A stretch of 43,091 nt of DNA from Humibacillus sp. Its GTDB lineage: Bacteria; Actinomycetota; Actinomycetes; Actinomycetales; Dermatophilaceae. The translations under genes were made by a program, and so were the position numbers. This document shows, piece by piece, positions 27,102 to 36,000 of the stretch. Position 1 is the first letter of the stretch, and every line of letters begins with the position of its first letter. The stretch is from positions 1 through 43,091 of the forward strand of contig JAKDLG010000023.1 in NCBI GenBank assembly GCA_030452985.1, in the 5' to 3' direction. Below the pieces are notes generated by a model. That model saw only the letters and a program-made list of their open reading frames with translations, did not search any database and was not told the origin of the DNA.

Positions 27102-27854
27102 TCAGCGGCCGCGGAGCGCCTTGCGGTCCATCCTGGCCCGGCCCGGGTCGACACCCGGGGGCAGCGCGGCCTTGAGGCCCCCGAGCGACTTCAGCCGCTT
27201 GTTGACCAGTGACATCTCGTCCTTGGTGATCTTCGGCTTGAGCTTCTGCACCTTGCTCGACAGCTTGGGCAGGGGAACCTCGCCCTCGCCGGTCCCGACC
27301 CGCATCAGGGTCACGGGAACGCCGGGCGCGACCCGTTCGACCCGCTTCTTCTCGGCGGCGAGCAGTTTCTGCACCCGAGCGGTGGGCCCTTCGCCGACCA
27401 GCACCACCCCAGGGCGTCCGAGGGCGCGGTAGACCATCGCCGCGGAGGCGAAGTCTCCCGGTCGGGCGACATCGGCGGCCACCGGTTCGCGGTCGGTGAA
27501 CCAGCCGCGTCGGATCGAGGTCAGGGCCGCGCCGGCCGCACCCGCCTGCCCGTCGATCTGTGAGTAGGCGGCCCGCTCCGCTCGCCGGCTGAGCGTGATG
27601 GTCGCGGCCAGGATGCCGAAGAGCAGGCCGAAGAACCCGAAGATCCACGGCAGCTTGATCAGCACCCCGACGACGAGGAAGATCGCGAAGGTGCCTAGCA
27701 GGGCCAGCAGCATCCACCAGCCGATGACCGGGTCGGCCTTCTTGGAGGCCTTGTAGACGTCGAGGATCTGCGCCACGCGTCCGGGCTTCTTCACCTTGGG
27801 CGCCGAGGCCCCGGCGTCGGTGCTCTTTCCGCGTGCGAACGGGTTGCGTGCCAT
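27102..27854 (-). CDS. DUF4191 membrane protein (Rv2219-like)
   Basis: A 250-residue actinobacterial membrane protein of unknown role. Seen: a basic N-terminus (RNPFARGKS, KVKKPGRVAQILDVYKASKK), two hydrophobic hairpin helices (VIGWWMLLALLGTFAIFLVV and LPWIFGFFGLLFGILAATITL), then a soluble domain with YSQIDGQAGAAGAAL and PGVVLVGEGPTARVQKLLA. The C-terminus is basic and ends RARMDRKALRGR. The ATG at 27854 is only 4 nt after the lipA stop, so the two are co-translated. The family almost always follows lipA in actinobacteria (recalled), and its role may relate to lipoylation or membrane processes, but this is untested. Confidence 0.9.
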   Translation of the reverse strand: MARNPFARGKSTDAGASAPKVKKPGRVAQILDVYKASKKADPVIGWWMLLALLGTFAIFLVVGVLIKLPWIFGFFGLLFGILAATITLSRRAERAAYSQIDGQAGAAGAALTSIRRGWFTDREPVAADVARPGDFASAAMVYRALGRPGVVLVGEGPTARVQKLLAAEKKRVERVAPGVPVTLMRVGTGEGEVPLPKLSSKVQKLKPKITKDEMSLVNKRLKSLGGLKAALPPGVDPGRARMDRKALRGR

Positions 27855-27858
27855 GACG

Positions 27859-28884
27859 TCAGGATACGGCGCGGGCGGCCCGAGCGACCAGTGACGCGGC
27901 CTCTTGGCGGGCGGGCGACTCGGCGGCCTGCGCCAGGTGGTCGAGGTGGGCGGGGATCTGACGACCCCACTTGCGCATCGCGGTGGCCCACAGGCGACCC
28001 GCGCGGTAGGACGAGCGCACGAGCGGGCCCGCCATGACGCCCTTGAAGCCGATGTCCTCGGCGAGGTTCGACCAGTGCACGAACTCCTCCGGTTTGACCC
28101 ACCGGTCAATGGGGTGGTGCAGCTTGGACGGGCGGAGGTACTGCGTGATGGTCAGGATGTCGCAGCCGGCCTGGTGGAGGTCACCGATGGCCTCTGCGAT
28201 CTCGTCGTCGGTCTCACCCATACCGAGGATGAGGTTGCTCTTGGTCACCAGCTCGGCTTCGCGTGCCATCGAGAGCACCCGAAGCGACTTCTCGTAGGTG
28301 AACGCCGGGCGGATGCGCTTGAAGATGCGCGGCACGGTCTCGAGGTTGTGGGCGAAGACCTCCGGGCGGGCGTCGAACACCTGGCTCACGAGCTCGGGCA
28401 CCGCGCCGAAGTCGGGCGGCAGGATCTCGACCCCGGTGTTGGGGTTCAGCAGGTGGATCTGGCGGATGGTCTCGGCGTAGAGGCCCGCCGCCCCGTCGGC
28501 CTGGTCGTCGCGGGCGACCCCGGTGACCGTGGAGTAGCGCAGCCCCATCCGCTGGACGGACTCGGCCACCCGTCGCGGCTCGTCGAGGTCGAGAGCCTGC
28601 GGCTTGCCGGTGGCGATGTCGCAGAAGTCGCAGCGCCGGGTGCAGGTGTCGCCGCCGATGAGGAAGGTGGCCTCCTTGTCTTCCCAGCACTCGAAGATGT
28701 TCGGGCAGGCCGCCTCCTGGCACACCGTGTGCAGCCCTTCGGTTTTGACCATCGAGTGCAGGGCCGTGAACTCGGGCCCCATCTTGGCCGTGGTGCGAAT
28801 CCACTCGGGCTTGCGTTCGATGGGCGTCTCGGCGTTGCGCGCCTCGACGCGCAGCATGCGGCGGCCGTCGGGTGCGACAGTCAC
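27859..28884 (-). CDS. lipA: Lipoyl synthase
   Basis: Radical SAM enzyme that inserts two sulfurs into protein-bound octanoyl groups to make lipoate. Seen over 341 residues: the auxiliary-cluster motif at C55, C60 and C66 ([12 protein letters not shown]), the radical-SAM motif at C81, C85 and C88 (CTRRCDFC), [22 protein letters not shown] and the C-terminal VRSSYRAG with the Ser that ligates the auxiliary cluster. GTG start with AAGGAG upstream. It is followed by DUF4191 with a 4-nt gap. In many actinobacteria lipB is immediately upstream; here an ABC exporter and a repeat array lie between them. Targets in this window are SucB and the glycine cleavage system served by GcvT. Confidence 0.97.
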   Translation of the reverse strand: MTVAPDGRRMLRVEARNAETPIERKPEWIRTTAKMGPEFTALHSMVKTEGLHTVCQEAACPNIFECWEDKEATFLIGGDTCTRRCDFCDIATGKPQALDLDEPRRVAESVQRMGLRYSTVTGVARDDQADGAAGLYAETIRQIHLLNPNTGVEILPPDFGAVPELVSQVFDARPEVFAHNLETVPRIFKRIRPAFTYEKSLRVLSMAREAELVTKSNLILGMGETDDEIAEAIGDLHQAGCDILTITQYLRPSKLHHPIDRWVKPEEFVHWSNLAEDIGFKGVMAGPLVRSSYRAGRLWATAMRKWGRQIPAHLDHLAQAAESPARQEAASLVARAARAVS

Positions 28885-29051
28885 AGAGGTGCTCCTTGAG
28901 TCGGGTGCCCAGGGGTCTCGGGGCCAGGTCTTTCGGGCTGTGGTTCAGCCTACGCCCGAGCGCAGACAGGCGCCGAACCGACTGGCTGCCGGTCACGGTG
29001 CCCGTGGCCGCCCCGAGGACACGCTCACGAGTCGGCCCAGGAGACTCACGC
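28885..29051. other. lipA upstream region without a gene
   Basis: Together with the adjoining repeat array this makes a 336-nt stretch without a gene between lipA and the ABC permease. The 167 nt here must hold the lipA promoter. TAGGCT on the reverse strand near 28950 is a possible -10, but no matching -35 was found. A small palindrome CACGG-TGC-CCGTG lies near 28996. I see no RNA gene. Confidence 0.4.
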
Positions 29052-29212
29052 CACTGATGCGTGGGGCGGGTCAGTGACGTAGTGGTGGGCTCGGTCAGGT
29101 GCCGGGCGTTGTACGTCACTGATGCGTGGGGCGGGTCAGTGACGTAGTGGTGGGCTCGGTCAGGTGCCGGGCGTTGTACGTCACTGATGCGTGGGGCGGG
29201 TCAGTGACGTAG
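29052..29212. repeat. 65-bp tandem repeat, 2.5 copies, each with a hairpin
   Basis: Units begin at 29052, 29117 and 29182 (CACTGATGCG); the first two are full 65-nt copies and the third is a 31-nt half copy. Each unit carries an inverted repeat, CACTGA and TCAGTG around TGCGTGGGGCGGG; in copies two and three the arms extend to 11 bp (TACGTCACTGA/TCAGTGACGTA). The last hairpin is 8 nt from the stop of the ABC permease gene. A duplicated terminator or a VNTR is the simplest reading. Confidence 0.9.
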
Positions 29213-29220
29213 CCGATCGA

Positions 29221-30303
29221 TCAGGTGACGTCGCGTCGGCGGAAGACCGCCAGCGCGGCGACCACCCCGACGACGGCGATGACGAGCAGGTAGACCCAGC
29301 CGTGGGTGAAGCTGTTGGTCGCCGACACGCCCTGGCAGCCGTTGGCATCGCACTTCGTCACGTAGTACGTGGCGCCGTTCTGCACGAACGCGTCAATGTT
29401 GAGGCTCACGGTCCACGGCCGGTAACGGCCGTCGCCGATCCCGCTCGCGACGAACCCCTCGACTATCACGGCGTACGCGAGGATGCCGCCGACGACAGCG
29501 GCGGTGCTGCGAAGGAGCAAGCCGATGGCAGCACCGCCGAGACCCCCGAGTGCCACGACGGTGACGATCCGCACCAGGCTCAGATAGAGCGGCTCGGTGC
29601 TCGACGGAATCGCGTCTGGGAGATTGAGACTGGCATCAGGTCGGTTGATGGTCGTCACGCCGGTGATCGTGAGCAGCAACAGTCCGACCCCGAGTCCGGC
29701 GAGAGCGGCCCCGGCCAGTGTTGCTGCTGACAGCTTCGAAGCGGCCACTTGTAGCCGTCGCGGCGCGAACGTGAGCCAGTTGCCCATCGCACCGCTACTG
29801 AACTCGGCGGCCACGAAGCTGGCCCCCAGCAGGAAGGCGAGGAAGCCCAGTACGTAGACCGAGGCCTGCGCCACCGCGCGAACGAGTTCGTCCCGACCGG
29901 TGTCGACCAGGCCGTAGTCCTGCAGCGTGGGCGGCGCGAACATCTGCTCGCAGCCGAAGTCGACCGGGGAGTCGCCTGAAGCCTGTTGCTCCTGCGCACG
30001 ACATTCGGCCAGCTGGGATGCCTTCTCCTGCGCCGACATCGCGTCCTGCTGCTTCTTCATCTCGGCGACGTTCTGCTTGAAGTCGTCGAGACGCTGCGCG
30101 ATGGTCTCGGGTCTGGTCTCCTGGTAGGCGCTGTAGCTGGCGATCCCGACGAACGCGATGATCGCGACGATGGCGACCTTGGTGAGGCGCCGCCACCACA
30201 GCCGGCGCAGCTCGACTCCCACGAGCCCGACAAAGCTGGTGCCGCCCGCACGGACGGTGGTGCGCGGTCGCGGGTCGGCCGGCATCAGGGTCTCGTTGCT
30301 CAT
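29221..30303 (-). CDS. ABC-2-type transporter permease
   Basis: A 360-residue membrane subunit paired with the adjacent ATPase. Seen: cytosolic N-terminus with ELRRLWWRRLTKVAIVAIIAF leading into helix 1. A large extracytoplasmic loop of about 100 residues follows (helical, charged DDFKQNVAEMKKQQDAMS, with Cys in AECRAQEQQ and DFGCEQMF). Further helices are VYVLGFLAFLLGASFVAAEF, ATLAGAALAGLGVGLLLLT and VVALGGLGGAAIGLLL, then a second outer loop with a Cys pair (CDANGCQG), and a last helix ending VFRRRDVT. The FVAAEFSSGAMGNWL motif is usual in this family. The start overlaps the ATPase stop by 4 nt. Cargo unknown. Paired Cys suggest disulfide-stabilised outer loops. Confidence 0.88.
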   Translation of the reverse strand: MSNETLMPADPRPRTTVRAGGTSFVGLVGVELRRLWWRRLTKVAIVAIIAFVGIASYSAYQETRPETIAQRLDDFKQNVAEMKKQQDAMSAQEKASQLAECRAQEQQASGDSPVDFGCEQMFAPPTLQDYGLVDTGRDELVRAVAQASVYVLGFLAFLLGASFVAAEFSSGAMGNWLTFAPRRLQVAASKLSAATLAGAALAGLGVGLLLLTITGVTTINRPDASLNLPDAIPSSTEPLYLSLVRIVTVVALGGLGGAAIGLLLRSTAAVVGGILAYAVIVEGFVASGIGDGRYRPWTVSLNIDAFVQNGATYYVTKCDANGCQGVSATNSFTHGWVYLLVIAVVGVVAALAVFRRRDVT

Positions 30304-31259
30304 GCTGCTCCCTCCCGCCCGTCGCCGGCCGCCCGGTCTGACTCGCTACCGAGGCCTTCCTCGGCGGTGAGGGCGAGGAACACCGACTCGAGGTCGGCTC
30401 GGACCGGCGTCATCTCGGTCAGGTAGAGCCCGTGGCCGGCCAACGCTCGCGTGATGGTCGCCGGGTCGTCGGTGGTGACGACGAGTCGGTCACCGTCGCG
30501 GCTCACGGTGACCCCCTCGTCCTCGAGCACCTGCGCAGCGCGATCAGGAGATGCCACGACGACACTCACGCGGGAGGCGCCCGCGTCGCCGAGGATGTCG
30601 GTCACCCGCCCTTCGGCGAGCAGCGCACCGTGCCCGATGATCGACACCGTGTCGGCGACATGCTCGACCTCGGCCAGGATGTGCGAGCTGACGAGCACCG
30701 TCCTGCCCTGCTCGCCGAGGCTGCGCATCGTGTCGCGCACCTCCCGGATGCCGGCAGGGTCGAGACCGTTGGTGGGCTCGTCGAGGATGAGCAGGTCGGG
30801 GTCTTTCAGCAGCGTGGAGGCGATGGCCAGGCGTTGCTTCATCCCCAGGGAGTACGACGCGAATCGGTCTCGACCACGGTCACCGAGGTGGGTCGCCTCA
30901 AGCACCTCGTCGACGCGTGCGGTCGGGGTGCCGATCGCGCTGGCGAGCAGGCTCAGGTTCTGCCGACCGGTGAACGACGGAAAGAACTTCGGGGACTCGA
31001 CGATCGCTCCCACGCGGTCGATCACTGCCGGAAGGTTGCCCGGCACGGAGGCGCCGAACACCTCGGCCGTTCCGCTGTCGGCGCGGATCAGGCCGAGCAG
31101 CATCCTGATCGTGGTGGTCTTGCCCGAGCCGTTCGGGCCGAGGAAGCCGTGCACCCCCCCGAGCGGGACGCTCATACTGAGGCCTTGAACGGCGACGCGT
31201 CGACCCCCTCGGCCCCAGTAGGTCTTGCGCAGGTTGACGGTGCGGACCGCGACGTCCAT
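30300..31259 (-). CDS. ABC transporter ATP-binding protein
   Basis: ATPase of the exporter formed with the neighbouring permease, 319 residues. Seen: VNLRKTYWGRGGRRVAVQGL, Walker A GPNGSGKTTT, Q-loop region VGAIVESPKFFPSFTGRQNL, signature YSLGMKQRL, Walker B LLILDEPTNGLDP and the switch His in VSSHILAEVEH. A ~90-residue C-terminal domain (RVSVVVASPDRAAQVLEDEG) is typical of the DrrA/BcrA-like group. The ATG at 31259 has GGGGAG upstream. It sits 74 nt downstream of lipB on the same strand and may be partly co-transcribed with it, separating lipB from lipA. Confidence 0.93.
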   Translation of the reverse strand: MDVAVRTVNLRKTYWGRGGRRVAVQGLSMSVPLGGVHGFLGPNGSGKTTTIRMLLGLIRADSGTAEVFGASVPGNLPAVIDRVGAIVESPKFFPSFTGRQNLSLLASAIGTPTARVDEVLEATHLGDRGRDRFASYSLGMKQRLAIASTLLKDPDLLILDEPTNGLDPAGIREVRDTMRSLGEQGRTVLVSSHILAEVEHVADTVSIIGHGALLAEGRVTDILGDAGASRVSVVVASPDRAAQVLEDEGVTVSRDGDRLVVTTDDPATITRALAGHGLYLTEMTPVRADLESVFLALTAEEGLGSESDRAAGDGREGAA

Positions 31260-31333
31260 GAGCTCCCCTGTCGAGTCTTGCCGGCCGGGCCATGACGTTC
31301 GACGCGGGTCGGTGGCCAAACCCTAGGGCGTCG

Positions 31334-32002
31334 TCACGAGCCGATCGCAACGGCGCGCCGGTTGGGTGCCAGGGTGGGCAGGATGTCGCGCAGGTGGCGT
31401 TCGACGTGGGGGAGCACCTCGACGACGGGCACGTCGCGGCCGAGCTCGAACGAGAGTGAGGTGACCCCGGCGCCGACGATTCCGCAGGGGATGATCACCG
31501 TGCCCCACGAGAGGTCGGGATTGGCGTTGAAGGCGAAGCCGTGCATCGCCACCTGACGGCTGACTCGAATGCCGATCGCACCGATCTTGCGGCGCGGGCC
31601 GCGCGCGTCGGCCGCGATCCATGTGCCACTCTCGCCGGCCACGCGGCCGGCCTCGACCCCGAAGTCGGCGCAGACCCGGATCATCATCTCCTCGAGGTGG
31701 CGCACGTAGCCGACGACGTCGATGGGGGCGGGCAGGCGCACGATGGGGTAGCCGGTGATCTGGCCGGGGCCGTGCCAGGTGATCTTGCCGCCGCGGTCGA
31801 CGTCGACGACCGGGGTGCCGTCGGTCGGGCGTTCCTGCGGCTCGGTGCGCTTGCCGGCGGTATAGACGGGCGCATGCTCGAGCAGGTAGATGGTGTCGGG
31901 CTCCTCGCCGCTCACGACCTTGGCGTGGGTCTCGCGCTGGACCTGCCAGGCCGCCTCGTAGTCGACGAAGTCGGGATCCAGGCCCAGGTGCACGAAACGC
32001 AT
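31334..32002 (-). CDS. lipB: Octanoyl-[ACP]:protein N-octanoyltransferase
   Basis: Transfers octanoyl from acyl carrier protein to the lipoyl domains of E2 and GcvH; first step of endogenous lipoate synthesis. Seen over 222 residues: APVYTAGKR, the [18 protein letters not shown] signature, catalytic Lys139 in [22 protein letters not shown] and the nucleophile Cys173 in IIPCGIVG. Both dyad residues are intact and the length is normal. It diverges from a Gfo/Idh/MocA gene across 68 nt. lipA, its pathway partner, is about 2.4 kb downstream on the same strand. Confidence 0.97.
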   Translation of the reverse strand: MRFVHLGLDPDFVDYEAAWQVQRETHAKVVSGEEPDTIYLLEHAPVYTAGKRTEPQERPTDGTPVVDVDRGGKITWHGPGQITGYPIVRLPAPIDVVGYVRHLEEMMIRVCADFGVEAGRVAGESGTWIAADARGPRRKIGAIGIRVSRQVAMHGFAFNANPDLSWGTVIIPCGIVGAGVTSLSFELGRDVPVVEVLPHVERHLRDILPTLAPNRRAVAIGS

Positions 32003-32070
32003 GTCGAAAGGGTACGCCGCGCCCGCCGACGGCCCCGTTGGCTGTGGTCGGCTGTGGTTGGCTGGGACGT

Positions 32071-33138
32071 ATGCCGCTCAGCCCAGACTCCTCGACTCGT
32101 CCGGTCCGTGTCGGCCTCGTTGGTTATGGCTCCGCCGGTAGGGGGATCCACGCGCCTCTCATCGCCCGCGCCGGCCTGGAGCTGGCGGCGGTGTCGACCT
32201 CGAACGCCGACCGCGCCGAGCAGGTGCGCTCCGACCACCCCGACACGGGGGTGGTGCCCGACCTCGAGGCCCTCTTGGGTGGGGGCGGCATCGATCTCGT
32301 GGTGCTGGCCTCCCCGAGCGGGGTGCACGCCGACCAGGCCGAGCAGGTGATCGAGGCCGGCATCCCACTCGTCGTCGACAAGCCCCTCGCGGTCGACGCG
32401 AGCCGGGCCATCGAGGTCGTCGACGCGGCGGCGCGTGCCGGGGTGGCACTCACGGTGTTCAACAACCGCCGGTTCGACCCCGAGCACACGGCGCTGCTGC
32501 GCGTTCGCGACGAGGGCCTCGTCGGTGACATCTGGCGGGCCGAGTACCGCTGGGACCGCTGGCGCCCCGTGCCGAAGGAGCGCTGGCGTGAGCAGGTCCC
32601 GCCGGATGAGGGAGGGGGCCTGCTGCTCGACCTGCAGTCGCATCTCGTCGACCAGGCGGTCGTGCTGCACGGACAGGTCGAGAGTGTCTACGCGGAGCTC
32701 GACGAGCGCACCACCGTCGCCGAGGACGACACCTTCCTGGCGTGCCACCACACGTCGGGCGTCGTCAGCCACCTGGTGGCCAGCTCGGTGAACGGCGCAC
32801 CCGGCCCACGGGCCCGTGTGGCCGGCTCGGCCGGTGCCTACATCATCGGCCGACAGTTTGACGACGTGAGCGCCTTCACCGAGTTCGAGAACGACGGCGA
32901 CGCGGTCGGCTGGATCGTTCGCGGAGACGAGCGCGAGCCCGGCCCGGTCGTCACGGGCGCGGACCAGGCCGACTTCTACCGGGGCGTGGCGCTGGCCCTT
33001 TCCAGCCCCGACACCCAGTCGGCCATGCCGGTCGACCCCACGGATGCCGTTCACGTGCTCGCCGTGATCGACGCCGCCCGAGTGAGCGCACACGGCCGGC
33101 AGGCGGTCTCCGTGATCACTCCGGGGCAGGCGCCGTAG
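32071..33138 (+). CDS. Gfo/Idh/MocA-family oxidoreductase
   Basis: NAD(P)-dependent dehydrogenase acting on a sugar, polyol or related compound; the substrate is unknown. Seen over 355 residues: Rossmann motif [35 protein letters not shown], the conserved DKPLAVD (EKP-like) and [14 protein letters not shown], which starts the C-terminal alpha/beta domain. The later [18 protein letters not shown] holds the conserved His. The ATG at 32071 matches the family start; the open frame begins 33 nt earlier. It diverges from lipB and is followed after 164 nt by a kinase gene, with no evident functional tie. Confidence 0.92.
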   Translation: MPLSPDSSTRPVRVGLVGYGSAGRGIHAPLIARAGLELAAVSTSNADRAEQVRSDHPDTGVVPDLEALLGGGGIDLVVLASPSGVHADQAEQVIEAGIPLVVDKPLAVDASRAIEVVDAAARAGVALTVFNNRRFDPEHTALLRVRDEGLVGDIWRAEYRWDRWRPVPKERWREQVPPDEGGGLLLDLQSHLVDQAVVLHGQVESVYAELDERTTVAEDDTFLACHHTSGVVSHLVASSVNGAPGPRARVAGSAGAYIIGRQFDDVSAFTEFENDGDAVGWIVRGDEREPGPVVTGADQADFYRGVALALSSPDTQSAMPVDPTDAVHVLAVIDAARVSAHGRQAVSVITPGQAP

Positions 33139-33302
33139 CCCCATCCTTCGGCTCCTGCCCGAAGTCTGCGCCGTGTCAGTCTGCGCCACCGGAGGGGTAG
33201 CCGGGCGGTCGCGCGGCCCGCTACAGGTTGGGCCCGTTGGCCTCTTCCGCGCCCTGTGGATGACGCCAGCGGCCGTCAACGGGATCTTGGCACGATGGGG
33301 GA

Positions 33303-34976
33303 GTGACCCCACCGCATCCACCGAACGACCCGTTTCCGGAGCCGCCCGAGGTGCCCGCACACCGCCTCGACGCAGTCATCGGTTCCGGTGCTTCGAGCGT
33401 GGTCTGGTCAGGGCGTGACGCGACAGGTAAGCCGGTTGCCATCAAGGTTCCGCATGCCCGGCTCGACCCGGCGAGCCTCGAACAGGCGACCACCGAGAGG
33501 CACGTGCTCATGGCGGTCGAGCACGACCACCTGGTGGGTCTTCGCGACGTCGTGCCACTGCCCGATGGCCGCATCGCCCTCGTCTTCGATCTCGTCTCCG
33601 GCGCGCCCCTGTCGAGCCTGGTCGGGCGTCGCGGGCATCTGCGCCCGGGGGAGGTGGTCACGGTGCTCACTCCGCTATGCCACGCCGTGGCAGCCCTGCA
33701 CTCTGCAGGCGGGGTCCACGCCGATATCTCGCCCGGCAACGTCATGATCACCGAGGATGGTGTTCCGCAGCTGCTCGACCTCGGAGCGGCCCGCGTCGTG
33801 GCCACGGCCCCGGGAGCTGTCTACGGCACCGATGGCTTCGTTGCTCCCGAGGTGAGGCGCGGGGGGCTGCCGGATGCCCGTAGCGACGTCTTCTCGCTCG
33901 GGGCGCTGGCCTGGTTCTGTGCCACCGGCAACGGTGCCCCCGACACCGACCAGCGGCTCGATCCCGAAACCGTGAGCAGTCATGTCGGCGCCGAGCTCGC
34001 CCCGGTCGTCGCGGCGTGCATCGACCCCGACCCGGCTCGCCGGCCCGACGGTGCTGCCCTCGCCCGCCAGTTCTACGACGCCATCCGCGCCGAACCGATC
34101 GAGGTGGTCGTGGGGGGTGACGACGCCGCCGCACTGACCCACCGGCTGCGGGTGCAGGCGGCCGATGACCCGTCCACCTCGCAGCCCGTGCCGGGCCGGT
34201 GGAGACGCATCCAGTCATCGTTATCGTCATGGTCGCGGTCGTCGGGCCCAGCCGCCGAGAGGCAGGGGGTCGGTGCCGAGCGGGGACTCTCAGCCTTCTC
34301 ACCCGTCGGCGGCCGGACGCCGGTGCGGGTCGGCCCGACGAGGCTGCGCTCCGTTCCCGTGTCGCTGCTGCTCGCCCTCTGCGCGGCAGTCGTGGTGCTC
34401 GGGGGCGCTGCGGTGGTGAGGTCGGCGGCAACCGGCACTGCTAACGACGCCGCCCCTGCCACGACCACAGACGCGAGCCCCGTTCGCACGATGACCGGTG
34501 CTTGGGCGACCGGCCCCTCAACGACCGGTGTTTCGACGACCAGTGCCCCGGCACCGTTGCCAAAGGTCCTCAGCGATCGACAGGCGCCCGCGGCACGCAC
34601 CGAGGCGCTCATCGCCGCCCTGTCGAAGACCCGTTCCGACGTGCTCACCCGGCAGGACCGAACCGGACTCGCTCAGGTGCATCGCACCCAGTCGCCGTCG
34701 TGGACGGCCGACGCGAGGCTCATCGATGCACTGTCGGCCCAGCACGTGCGCTGGGAGTCTCTTCGCCCCTCAGTCGCGTCGGCCCGGCTCATCACGACAG
34801 CCGGGAACCACGCCGTTGTGCGGGCCAAGGTGGGGTGGGCGTCCTACGAGGTGATCTCCGCCGACGGCGCTCGGCAACAACGTGCGGCCGACCCCGGCAG
34901 CACCCTTGACCTCTCGCTGGTGTGGCTTCCGCAGGGCTGGCGACTTGAGTCGCTCAGTGAACCGGCAGCACGATGA
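33303..34976 (+). CDS. Transmembrane Ser/Thr protein kinase with a novel extracytoplasmic domain
   Basis: Hanks-type receptor-like kinase, 557 residues. Seen: glycine loop IGSGASSVVW (26-35), ATP Lys48 in VAIK, catalytic loop VHADISPGNVM (Asp141, Asn146; Ala replaces the Arg of HRD), Mg site Asp159 in LLDLGAARV (DLG instead of DFG), APEV at 181-184 and DVFSLG. A disordered juxtamembrane region runs 262-350, one membrane helix 351-373, a Thr/Ala/Pro linker to ~420, and a ~135-residue outer domain. The outer part has no PASTA repeats and resembles no sensor I know. It is predicted active. The GTG start has GGGGGA directly upstream. The lack of HRD-Arg suggests activation without activation-loop phosphorylation. 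Confidence 0.88.
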   Translation: MTPPHPPNDPFPEPPEVPAHRLDAVIGSGASSVVWSGRDATGKPVAIKVPHARLDPASLEQATTERHVLMAVEHDHLVGLRDVVPLPDGRIALVFDLVSGAPLSSLVGRRGHLRPGEVVTVLTPLCHAVAALHSAGGVHADISPGNVMITEDGVPQLLDLGAARVVATAPGAVYGTDGFVAPEVRRGGLPDARSDVFSLGALAWFCATGNGAPDTDQRLDPETVSSHVGAELAPVVAACIDPDPARRPDGAALARQFYDAIRAEPIEVVVGGDDAAALTHRLRVQAADDPSTSQPVPGRWRRIQSSLSSWSRSSGPAAERQGVGAERGLSAFSPVGGRTPVRVGPTRLRSVPVSLLLALCAAVVVLGGAAVVRSAATGTANDAAPATTTDASPVRTMTGAWATGPSTTGVSTTSAPAPLPKVLSDRQAPAARTEALIAALSKTRSDVLTRQDRTGLAQVHRTQSPSWTADARLIDALSAQHVRWESLRPSVASARLITTAGNHAVVRAKVGWASYEVISADGARQQRAADPGSTLDLSLVWLPQGWRLESLSEPAAR

Positions 34977-35029
34977 ACTGATCAGCGATCCGACAGATCA
35001 GCGAACCCGACAGGTCACCGAGCCAACAC

Positions 35030-35938
35030 TCAGTGCTTCAAGAGCCAGATGACCCCAGAGGCGAGGTCGGGGTGCTCGAAGGCGAAACCGCTGGCGGTCA
35101 GCGCCTCGGGGTTCATTCGCTGACTGGCCAGTACGGAGTCGGCGAACTCACCGATGGCCACCCGGATGGCGAAGCGCGGGGCCGGGAGGATCGCCGGGCG
35201 TGAGAGGACCCGCCCGAGCTCTGCGGCTACGTCCTTCTGACGGGCCTCCCCAGGGGCCGCAAGGTTGAAGGGCCCGGAGAGCTCGGGATGGTCGATCAGG
35301 TGCACGATGGCGCGTACCTCGTCGACCAGGGTGATCCAGGGGAACCATTGGCGTCCCGACCCGAGCGGCCCCCCGAGCCCGAGGCGGGCCAGGCGAAGGA
35401 TCGGCTCGAAGGCGCCACCGCGGCGGCTCATCACCAGTCCGGTGCGGATCACCGCGACGTCCAGCCCGGCGTCGCGGGCCGGGTCGGCCGCAGCCTCCCA
35501 CTTCTGCACCACTCCGGAGAGGAAGTCGTCGCCGGCCGGGCTCGACTCGGTCAGCACCTCGTCACCGCGGTCACCGTAGAAACCGACGGCTGAACCGCTC
35601 ACGAGGCGGATGCGGCGCCCGGTCTTCTCCAGGTGGTCGGCGACTGCTCGCGAAACCGTGTCCGTCGCGTCGACGCGGGACTGCTCGACCGCCTTCTTGT
35701 GCTCGTCGGTCCACCGCTTGTCGCCGATCCCGACGCCCCCGAGGTTGACGACGGCGTCAACGCCCTCGAGCGCGGTCGGTTCGAGCCGCCCGTGAGCCGG
35801 GTCCCACTCTCGCTCGTCCGCCACCTGGGTCGGGCGGCGCACGAGACGAACAAGGCTGTCACCCCGTCCGACGAGGTGACGACAGAGCGCGTCGCCGATC
35901 AGTCCGGTGGAACCGGTCACGGCGACGCGCTTGCCCAT
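35030..35938 (-). CDS. TIGR01777-family NAD(P)-dependent epimerase (Rv2216-like)
   Basis: Short-chain-type reductase/epimerase of the extended SDR group; substrate unknown. Seen over 302 residues: MGKRVAVTGSTGLIGDALCR (nucleotide-binding glycines), VDAVVNLGGVGIGDKRWT, the SGSAVGFYGDRG segment with Ser and Tyr in the family's position, QWFPWITLVDEVRAIVHLI, and a C-terminal DUF1731-like end (ILPAPRFAIRVAIGEFADSV, MNPEALTASGFAFEHP). Length is normal. It lies 62 nt downstream of sucB on the same strand. The same pairing, dlaT-Rv2216, is recalled in M. tuberculosis, so the link is conserved although its meaning is unknown. Confidence 0.93.
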   Translation of the reverse strand: MGKRVAVTGSTGLIGDALCRHLVGRGDSLVRLVRRPTQVADEREWDPAHGRLEPTALEGVDAVVNLGGVGIGDKRWTDEHKKAVEQSRVDATDTVSRAVADHLEKTGRRIRLVSGSAVGFYGDRGDEVLTESSPAGDDFLSGVVQKWEAAADPARDAGLDVAVIRTGLVMSRRGGAFEPILRLARLGLGGPLGSGRQWFPWITLVDEVRAIVHLIDHPELSGPFNLAAPGEARQKDVAAELGRVLSRPAILPAPRFAIRVAIGEFADSVLASQRMNPEALTASGFAFEHPDLASGVIWLLKH

Positions 35939-36000
35939 GCTTGAACCTCATCTGGTCGAGCGGTGTCGAACGGGGAACAGCTGCGAACTGGTGGTCTCGG

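Noticed and set aside
27855..28109. N-terminal extension of the DUF4191 protein into lipA
   Set aside because: It lies in a second frame of the lipA coding region; the ATG at 27854, 4 nt after lipA, matches the family.
28885..29051. Riboswitch or small RNA upstream of lipA
   Set aside because: No conserved aptamer-like core was recognised; only a small 5-bp palindrome is visible.
29052..29212. CRISPR-like array of direct repeats
   Set aside because: Repeats are contiguous 65-nt units without variable spacers, and no cas genes are near. The same argument excludes the 51-nt array at 42986-43091.
34980..35012. Direct repeat GATCAGCGAnnCCGACA after the kinase gene
   Set aside because: Only two imperfect ~16-nt copies; too short to claim as a functional element.
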